DNA of 20,315 nt from IMG/VR virus record IMGVR_UViG_3300032265_002548, positions 1 to 20,315 of that record. One strand, written 5' to 3'. Made by a program: the position numbers and the translations under genes. The DNA is from a virus. This document shows, in pieces, positions 13,856 through 20,315 of this stretch (the first letter of the stretch is position 1; the number at the start of each line of letters is the position of its first letter). The notes below the pieces were generated by a model that was not told the origin of the DNA, did not search any database, and saw only the letters and a list, made by a program, of their open reading frames with translations.

Positions 13856-15895
13856 ATGAGTTTGTCGAGCAACGCCAATTTTACTCTGCGTCGTAATCTT
13901 TGGATTATGCAGGACAACAATGCGAATACGTATTATACGTTCGCAGCTAAATCTACACCTTGGCCAAACGATGTAAATCCACCTGATATTGATAACTCTG
14001 TTGCTACTCTTGAATTGACCATTCCTAACGAAATGCTTTTTGGTAAGCTGGTTCCTGCAGGATTTTCCAGCACAATGACAAATCGTTATAACTGGACTTC
14101 AGGAGAAATATACGATGCGTATGACGACCAAGACACTTATCTGTATTCAAAAGAATTTTTTGTTCTTACACAAGAAGCTGGTTATTACCATGTTTTCAAA
14201 TGTTTAAACAACAACAATAATGCAGTATCAACTCAACAGCCTCTGACAACAGAAACAGCAGCTGATGACGTTTACTACTCCACATCTGATGGTTATCAGT
14301 GGAAGTACATGTATAGCTTTGATACAATTTCTTATGATAAATTCGCCACCTCTGCTTATATTCCTGTAGTTGCAAATACTGCTGTTGTTGGTAATGCTGT
14401 TTCAGGCGCTCTCGAAACATATAAGATTGTGTCCGCTGGCGGTAATTATAACTCATACACAAACGGTTACTTCACCGACATCGCTGTTGGTGGCAACACT
14501 CAGTACTTTGGTATTCAAGGCACAGATACAACTATTATAACTATTAGCTCGAACAACTTTACTCTTGGTGAAACAGTCACTCAGGTATATGGTGGTGTTA
14601 CTGCCAATGGTGTGGTCGTTAGCCAAGCGACCGTAAATTCTTCTGCGAAGATTCTCACATTAAAGAATGTAAATAATATCTTTGCTCCTACGCTGAATAC
14701 AATTACAGGTTCAACTAGCGGCCAGATATCCACAGTTTCTGATGTGACTTCTCCTGACGTTTCTTCAAACAATAACTTCTATAATGGTTGTTCTATGTAT
14801 ATTGCATCAGGAACAGGTGCAGGACAGGTTCAAACTATCTCGCAATATCTGGTTATCGGTAATGCTCGTAGAGTTCTTCTGGCTAATGCGTTCGCATCTC
14901 TACCTGATCTGACATCAAGATATGTTATTGCTCCAAGAGTTTCTATTACTGGAGATGGCACAGGTGCATCTGCTCTTTCGATAATTGATCCTAATACCAA
15001 ACAGCTGACTGATGTTCGTGTTATCAATCGTGGTTCGGGCTATACTTATGCCAACGTTGCCATTTACGGCAATACAGGATCAACTGCCATTGCTTCGAAT
15101 AATGCTGTTGTTCGCGCTATTATGTCTCCACGTGGTGGTCATGGCTACGATGTTGCTTCTGAATTAAACTCAACATATCTTTGTTATAGTGCGACCTTTG
15201 CCAATAATGAAGGTGGTAATATTCCAGGAACAGGGTCGAAATATCGTCGTGTTGGATTGATTGTCAATCCTCAGTATGCCAATGTTCTTGTTTCTTATAC
15301 GAACACTTATGCAACTACATTTGCTGCTGGTCAGACTGTTACTGGGTCTTTATCTAAAGCCACAGGTATTATCAGCGCATCATATACAGCAAACACAACT
15401 ATTAAGCTGGCCAATGCTGTTGGTGTGTTTAAGTCAGGTGATGTTCTTGTTTCAAACACCGTGACAGCAAGTATTAATGCTGTCACAACAACAGTTACAG
15501 GCGCACCAACGGCATTTGATGCTAGAACTATGTTGGTTTGTCCAACGTCTAGTTTAAGTGGCGGCACATTTACTGTTGGCCAAAAGATTGTTCAGACTGA
15601 TGGTGGTATTGATATTGGATATGCTTATATTGAAAGCATTGATACTATCGGATCCAACAAAAATATCTATTTGACTGAGGTAAAAGGTTACTTCAATTCT
15701 TCCGATATTCCCACAAGTTCATATAAATACATTTATGATGATAGTACAAGACAAGTAAGAATTGAAGTGGATGATATTATTCGTCCAGACATTGTGCCAT
15801 ATAGTGGCAACATTCTTTATGTCGAGAATATCGAGCCTGTGATAAGAAATACTGCACAATCTGAAACAGTCAAACTGATTTATGGATTCAACTAA
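13856..15895 (+). CDS. 8: Baseplate wedge protein gp8 with large insertions
   Basis: A 679-aa protein, twice the size of T4 gp8 (334 aa). Both ends match the family: an N-terminal block with YYTFAAKSTPWPND, then YHVFKCLNNNNN and TSDGYQWKYMYSFD (T4: VYRCLDV, GDGYVWEYLFEI), and a C-terminal block GNILYVENIEPVIRNTAQSE (T4: GEMIYMENRPPIIMAMDQTE) ending in ...VKLIYGFN. Between them are about 340 added residues of beta-rich modules repeated with the pattern F-x-x-G-x-x-(V/I): FTLGETVTQVYGG, FAAGQTVTGSLSK and FTVGQKIVQTDGG. gp8 dimers link gp7 and gp10 in the wedge, so the inserts probably decorate the baseplate surface. It starts three bases after the fibre gene stop, with AGGA about ten bases upstream. 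Confidence 0.87.
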   Translation: MSLSSNANFTLRRNLWIMQDNNANTYYTFAAKSTPWPNDVNPPDIDNSVATLELTIPNEMLFGKLVPAGFSSTMTNRYNWTSGEIYDAYDDQDTYLYSKEFFVLTQEAGYYHVFKCLNNNNNAVSTQQPLTTETAADDVYYSTSDGYQWKYMYSFDTISYDKFATSAYIPVVANTAVVGNAVSGALETYKIVSAGGNYNSYTNGYFTDIAVGGNTQYFGIQGTDTTIITISSNNFTLGETVTQVYGGVTANGVVVSQATVNSSAKILTLKNVNNIFAPTLNTITGSTSGQISTVSDVTSPDVSSNNNFYNGCSMYIASGTGAGQVQTISQYLVIGNARRVLLANAFASLPDLTSRYVIAPRVSITGDGTGASALSIIDPNTKQLTDVRVINRGSGYTYANVAIYGNTGSTAIASNNAVVRAIMSPRGGHGYDVASELNSTYLCYSATFANNEGGNIPGTGSKYRRVGLIVNPQYANVLVSYTNTYATTFAAGQTVTGSLSKATGIISASYTANTTIKLANAVGVFKSGDVLVSNTVTASINAVTTTVTGAPTAFDARTMLVCPTSSLSGGTFTVGQKIVQTDGGIDIGYAYIESIDTIGSNKNIYLTEVKGYFNSSDIPTSSYKYIYDDSTRQVRIEVDDIIRPDIVPYSGNILYVENIEPVIRNTAQSETVKLIYGFN

Positions 15896-15904
15896 GAGGT
15901 AACA

Positions 15905-18900
15905 ATGGGAATCGAAACCGATCTAAATGTATCGCCGTATTATGACGATGCGAACAATGCTATTAACGATAACTACCATCGTATTTTGTTTCGTCCTTCT
16001 GTCCCTGTTCAGGCTCGAGAACTCACACAACTTCAAGATATTCTACAAAATCAGGTTGAGCGTTTCGGTGATAATATCTTTACTGCAGGCACAATCATTA
16101 GAGGTTGTTCGTTCAACTACGATCTTCAGTATAACTACGTAAAGATTCTAGATCTTCGTCCTATTGACACTCAGCCAGTACAGCCATCCAGCTATCCTGG
16201 AATGATTGGTCACGAGCCGACATCAAACTTATATGCTGTTTGTGTAAATTATCAAGATGGCTACGAATCTCAGGATCCAGACCTCAAGACTCTGTATTTC
16301 AAGTATATTAACAGTGGTATCAATGGCCAGACTGCCTTTGCTTCTGGAACACAGATTACATTTTATCAAACAACTGATATTGCTACTGCAGCAGCTAACA
16401 ATGGTATCAATGCATCTTTGTTTACTGATGCTGATGTTACCGTAGCTTCTGTTGCCGATTCAGTCGGCAAGGGTTATGCGATGACTGTTTCTTCTGGTGT
16501 TATTTTCCAGAAAGGTCACTTTATTCAGGTTCCTTCTTCTGAAACAGTAATTGTTTCAAAATATTCAACAACTCCAAGTAATGTTGTTGCTGGATTTTTA
16601 ATCAGCGAAAACCTTGTTACTGAATATCAAGATGTCAATCTTCTGGATAATGCTACTGGATATAGCAATCTAGGTGCTCCTGGAGCTCACCGTCTGCAGC
16701 TTCTGCCTGTTCTAACATCATATGATGTGGCTGATGCTCCATCAAACAACTTCTTCTCGCTCGTTGAATGGCAAAATGGAAATATCACTCGTTCATTCCA
16801 AGAAACGCAATACAGCGTTATCGGAAACGAGATGGCTCGTCGCGAGTATGAAACAAACGGAAACTTTGTTGTTCGCCCATTCAATGTAACAATGCAAGAA
16901 GCCAACAGCACTCATAACTTTGCTGTTGTTTCTGCTGGGCTTGCTCATATTGATGGCCACAGAGTTGAGACGTTAAACAATATCAATGTTCCTGTTCGTA
17001 AAGGCACCGATACGATCATCTCTACAGGGCAAACTGTAAAAACAAGCTATGATAACTCCATTCTTCTTGGGGAATATGTTGGCTCAATTCCAACTCATGT
17101 TGGTCCAACTGTGTCTCTACGCAATGCTGCTGGTGCCAAAGTTTCGAATAACCAGTTTGGTAACGGAACTCCTGCTGGTACTGAAGTAGGAACAGCAAAA
17201 GCGATTGCTATACAACATGATCAAGGTCAGGTCGGAACTGCGACATGTCTTTGGAGACTGTATCTAACTGATATTCGTATGAATCTCGGAAAGAACTTTA
17301 GAGACATTAGAGGTGTGCACTACGCAGGGACTTCGGCTAATGCATTTGGTGACGTGGCAAGATCTATAGATGCAACTCTATCAACATCTACAAACACATA
17401 TATTGCTCAGATCAATAATCCAGCAGATTCTCCCCTTGTATTTCCTATTTCTAAAAGAGGTGTAAGAAATCTTACTCAATCGAGCACGCTACCGAAATAT
17501 ATTTACCGTACAGTTTCAAATTCAACAATTACATACACATCTGGCCAGTCTTCATCAATCACTCTTAGCAACACCACTGTATTCCCTTATGGTGCGAATG
17601 TTACTCTGACTGAACAGCAAGAAAGATCATTGCTTGTTATTCCTTATGCTTTTAGCGGCGGAGCAACTTATGCTAACGTAACGCTGACGAAGTCTGGTAA
17701 CCTAGTAATAACAAGCGGCAGTGCCAATGTTATTGCCAACGGAACAGGCACATCTACTGCGTTCAACAGTCAATATCAGATTGGAGACTTTGTTGCTGCT
17801 GGTGGTGTGATCAATCAAATTCAGAATATCTCAAACAGCACCTTTATGACAATGCAGAGAGTTTATGCTGCGACAAATGCTTCTGCTACTCACGCTAAAT
17901 GTTATCCAATAAATCACCCAATCAATTTGTCTCAGCGCAACTCAAAGATTGAGATAACCGACGCTGCTGCTCAGAACATGAGAATTACTCTCATCTCGTC
18001 AAATAATCAGGCTGAAACTCTGACAGCAAATATGTCAATTTCAGTCACTCACAATGCCAAACAGCCTGCAGCAGCAGACAGAAATATGCAAGCAAATACT
18101 AACATTGTTGTTGGTATTAATACTTCCAACAATACTTCTGGGTCTACAGGTCCATGGTGCTTAGGTATTCCTTATGCATATAATTTGAAGAAGGTTTATA
18201 AGTCTTCGAATAATGGAGTTATTACTGGTAATACAACAAGCGGCTGCACATATATTTCTGTTGCTAGCACTACTGGTTTCTCCAATGGATTTGCTGTTAA
18301 TGGTACAGGAATTCCTGCTGGCGCAACTGCCAATGTTCTTAATTCTACCAATTTTGTATTGTCAGCAGCAGCAACCACAACAACCAATTACAATTATATA
18401 AAATGGGCATATTACTCAACTTCAGCTAATGATGATGTAACAACTTCATTTACTCTGAGAAGAGGTCATAAGGATGCATTCTTTGATCATTCTTTCATTC
18501 AGCTTAATAATAATGGTGGAAGATCAAGCTGCCAAATCGCAAATGGAGATCTCATCACCGTTGTATTTGATGCATTGAAACCAGCAACTCAAGGCTCTGG
18601 ATATATTACATCTGACTCTTACAGCACTCTGGTTAACAATGGAACTCTTGCATGGGAAGATATTCCTTCTCATCATCACCCAAGAGGTAGAGAGAATTTC
18701 CTAAGAGACTCAATCGATTTTCGTTGTTTTGCAGTTAATACTGCTGCATATGTAACAACTACAACAGCAGCTACAATCAATCCAACTTATACCACAACTC
18801 TTGGTGATATTGGTAACAATACACCAACATCTAATACCGAACTTTTTCTTGTTGCCCCAGATCAACTGTTCGAGCATGATGTGTACCATTATGTTGGTCG

Positions 18901-20269
18901 TGTCGATAAGCTGATTATGAATTCATATGGAAAATTTCAAATTGTTGAAGGTCGTCCAGGAAATAATCCTGTTCCTCCTGCCGACGTTAAAGGCACGATG
19001 ACTCTCGCAACAATTACTGTTCCTCCATATCCATCATACGCAAGAACTCTTAATACAAGCAATGTTGCTGCGAGTTATGTATCGGCTTCGACTGTTCAAC
19101 AAAATCGTGTTTACACGATGAAAGATATCTCCAAACTAGATAATCGTGTTGATAATCTTGAGTATTATACCTCATTAAATATGCTTGAGCAGAAAACAAG
19201 CAAACTAATGATTGTTTCGGATGTAACAGGAGCTAATCGTTTTAAAAACGGTATTTTTGTTGACAACTTTCAAACAACGGACATGCTTGATGTTCAGAAT
19301 TCTGAATTTAAAATTGGATTTAGTAGCAGCGAAACAGCTCTCGTTCCGCAGTATACAATGGACACTATTCAGCTGAGATATGCCAATGGTAATGGCACAA
19401 GCGCAAATGGTGATATAATTCGTGTTCAGAGTAATCCAACTGACACAGAAGTTTCTATTATCCATCAAGATTTGGCAACCGAAACACTCAGATGTGCAGA
19501 ATCTGTATATACTCCTGCTCCTGTAATTTCATGTCAGCCACCATTCTCGCCGATCCCAGATCCAGCACCAGTAGTACCAATAGTGCAGCCTCCTGTTGTG
19601 GTGCCGCCGACACCAGTATATTTGCAAGCAGGCTATATATCAAACATAGGTCCAAATTCAGGTAAAGCTCGAGCTGGGGATTCGCTCTTATGGTCAATTG
19701 GTGCTACAGGATATTCAGCGGTGTCTATTTCTATTGTTGGACCAAATACTTCAATTACGCAAAGTTTGACTGCAATTGATACAGCCTTTGGTCTGTTCGG
19801 TGCTGCTGACACCATAAGCCATGCTCTTCCTGGAACGTATACGATAACTGTAACCAAAACAGCAAAAACAGGTTATACTGACAATGGTCTTTGGGGGAAC
19901 CTTCCCCAGTCTTGTGAAGTTATTGCTGTTACTCCTCCTATACCAGAACCAACTCCTGGAGGGCTGCCTACTGTTATTGTCGCGAATACAAATACAATTG
20001 TAATTCCACCAATTCCGCTTACTTTTGGTGGATTCGATGTCACTTCTGGTATTACTTTGAGCTATCCCGGAGTAGGAACATATTCGTATTGGGATTTGGT
20101 TAATTCTTCCGCATGGAACACGTCGATGCTTACTGTTGCAACAGGCACTGCTAACAGTTTAACTACTACGACAAGCTCAGCAAACGTTGTTGCTGCAACT
20201 ACAACGGTAATTCCAGGAATTACTGGTGGTGGTGGACGAACTGATCGTTTTAGAACGAATCAAGTATAA
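15905..20269 (+). CDS. Giant DUF4815-type virion structural protein (gp10 position)
   Basis: A 1454-aa protein. The N-terminus (YHRILFRPSVPVQARELTQLQDILQNQVERFGDNIF, read in two halves) is the hallmark of the DUF4815 phage structural family. Inserted modules occur near residues 597-660 (SGNLVITSGSANVIANGTGT...) and 768-828 (GCTYISVASTTGFS, NGTGIPAGATANVLNSTNFV). HHHPRGRENFLRDSIDFR and the helical MKDISKLDNRVDNLEYYTSL (about 1072-1091) follow, the latter a motif I recall in cyanophage homologues. A Pro-rich linker (about 1205-1237) leads to an Ig-like domain (about 1238-1325), another Pro linker, and a Gly-rich tail. Position after gp8 suggests the gp9/gp10 region of T4 (fibre attachment, wedge tip), but identity with gp10 is inferred from place and size. 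Its stop codon lies inside the next late promoter. Confidence 0.8.
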   Translation: MGIETDLNVSPYYDDANNAINDNYHRILFRPSVPVQARELTQLQDILQNQVERFGDNIFTAGTIIRGCSFNYDLQYNYVKILDLRPIDTQPVQPSSYPGMIGHEPTSNLYAVCVNYQDGYESQDPDLKTLYFKYINSGINGQTAFASGTQITFYQTTDIATAAANNGINASLFTDADVTVASVADSVGKGYAMTVSSGVIFQKGHFIQVPSSETVIVSKYSTTPSNVVAGFLISENLVTEYQDVNLLDNATGYSNLGAPGAHRLQLLPVLTSYDVADAPSNNFFSLVEWQNGNITRSFQETQYSVIGNEMARREYETNGNFVVRPFNVTMQEANSTHNFAVVSAGLAHIDGHRVETLNNINVPVRKGTDTIISTGQTVKTSYDNSILLGEYVGSIPTHVGPTVSLRNAAGAKVSNNQFGNGTPAGTEVGTAKAIAIQHDQGQVGTATCLWRLYLTDIRMNLGKNFRDIRGVHYAGTSANAFGDVARSIDATLSTSTNTYIAQINNPADSPLVFPISKRGVRNLTQSSTLPKYIYRTVSNSTITYTSGQSSSITLSNTTVFPYGANVTLTEQQERSLLVIPYAFSGGATYANVTLTKSGNLVITSGSANVIANGTGTSTAFNSQYQIGDFVAAGGVINQIQNISNSTFMTMQRVYAATNASATHAKCYPINHPINLSQRNSKIEITDAAAQNMRITLISSNNQAETLTANMSISVTHNAKQPAAADRNMQANTNIVVGINTSNNTSGSTGPWCLGIPYAYNLKKVYKSSNNGVITGNTTSGCTYISVASTTGFSNGFAVNGTGIPAGATANVLNSTNFVLSAAATTTTNYNYIKWAYYSTSANDDVTTSFTLRRGHKDAFFDHSFIQLNNNGGRSSCQIANGDLITVVFDALKPATQGSGYITSDSYSTLVNNGTLAWEDIPSHHHPRGRENFLRDSIDFRCFAVNTAAYVTTTTAATINPTYTTTLGDIGNNTPTSNTELFLVAPDQLFEHDVYHYVGRVDKLIMNSYGKFQIVEGRPGNNPVPPADVKGTMTLATITVPPYPSYARTLNTSNVAASYVSASTVQQNRVYTMKDISKLDNRVDNLEYYTSLNMLEQKTSKLMIVSDVTGANRFKNGIFVDNFQTTDMLDVQNSEFKIGFSSSETALVPQYTMDTIQLRYANGNGTSANGDIIRVQSNPTDTEVSIIHQDLATETLRCAESVYTPAPVISCQPPFSPIPDPAPVVPIVQPPVVVPPTPVYLQAGYISNIGPNSGKARAGDSLLWSIGATGYSAVSISIVGPNTSITQSLTAIDTAFGLFGAADTISHALPGTYTITVTKTAKTGYTDNGLWGNLPQSCEVIAVTPPIPEPTPGGLPTVIVANTNTIVIPPIPLTFGGFDVTSGITLSYPGVGTYSYWDLVNSSAWNTSMLTVATGTANSLTTTTSSANVVAATTTVIPGITGGGGRTDRFRTNQV

Positions 20270-20272
20270 ATA
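20265..20272 (+). promoter_or_regulatory. T4-type late promoter at the end of the window
   Basis: TATAAATA, the exact T4 late consensus, overlaps the TAA stop (20267-20269) of the 1454-aa gene and lies about 20 bases before the next start codon, the same spacing as the promoter before gene 25. Confidence 0.75.
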
Positions 20273-20291
20273 AGAGAATCAGAGGAAATAT

Positions 20292-20315
20292 ATGTTAAAC
20301 ACACTTTTTGCAGGG
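20292..20315 (+). CDS. Start of a further late gene (partial)
   Basis: An ATG at 20292 begins a frame open to the window end, giving MLNTLFAG. GAGGAA lies five bases or so upstream, and a late promoter (20265-20272) precedes it. Only eight codons are present, so nothing can be said of its function beyond its being a probable late virion gene in the same direction as the baseplate operon. Confidence 0.6.

Noticed and set aside
15722-15729. TATAAATA inside the gp8 gene, possible late promoter for the 1454-aa gene
   Set aside because: It lies about 175 bases before the next start and encodes the conserved-looking YKYIYD stretch; most likely a chance match.
1-20315. tRNA genes, CRISPR arrays, insertion sequences or integrase/attachment sites
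   Set aside because: None was seen: no cloverleaf-like gap, no spaced direct repeats, no transposase or recombinase frames; the genes leave almost no free space.

Overview
The window is part of a T4-like (contractile-tailed) phage genome. The evidence is a rightward cassette of T4-type baseplate genes in T4-like order (25, 6, a gene in the position of 7, a tail fibre, 8, then a very large DUF4815-type virion protein), a T4 RNase H homologue, and T4-type late promoters (TATAAATA). The protein style (gp6, gp8 and gp7-position proteins with long Gly/Thr/Asn-rich insertions, phage SpeD, phage cytidylyltransferase) resembles the marine cyanophage, pelagiphage and rhizobial branch of T4-like phages more than T4 itself. 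The host cannot be named from the window. A phage-encoded outer-membrane-type beta-barrel protein and sigma70-like promoters point to a Gram-negative host.

Layout. Positions 1-558 (+) hold the 3' end of a late gene carrying an M15 peptidase domain, probably the end of a baseplate hub or spike protein. Positions 561-7064 (-) hold a leftward block of sixteen short, tightly packed genes. From promoter-proximal to distal they are: a 43-aa basic protein, a SprT-like metallopeptidase, a 57-aa protein, two small membrane proteins, a 360-aa conserved phage protein, two acidic proteins, RNase H, a 55-aa protein, a DUF6433-like protein with a zinc-finger-like tail, a 59-aa protein, SpeD, a TagD-like cytidylyltransferase, a 42-aa protein and a secreted beta-barrel. 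The block is read from five near-identical sigma70-like promoters and ends at a strong intrinsic terminator. Five of the sixteen genes are shorter than 60 codons and are supported by stop/start overlaps and ribosome-binding sites.

Positions 7100-7177 form the divergent boundary, with a late promoter embedded in a palindrome. Positions 7178-20269 (+) are the late virion operon, whose genes overlap by one base (TAATG) or are separated by a few bases. A new late promoter and the first eight codons of another gene close the window.

The left block looks like early or middle takeover genes: nucleic-acid processing (RNase H), metabolism and envelope (SpeD, cytidylyltransferase, outer-membrane protein) and small unknown proteins. 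The right block builds the baseplate and host-recognition fibre. The points most worth following up are the repeated promoter cassette (including one that appears to make a leaderless mRNA), a structured 5' leader of about 110 nt, the palindromic late promoter, the SpeD/cytidylyltransferase/beta-barrel cluster, and beta-rich insertion modules shared among the virion proteins.
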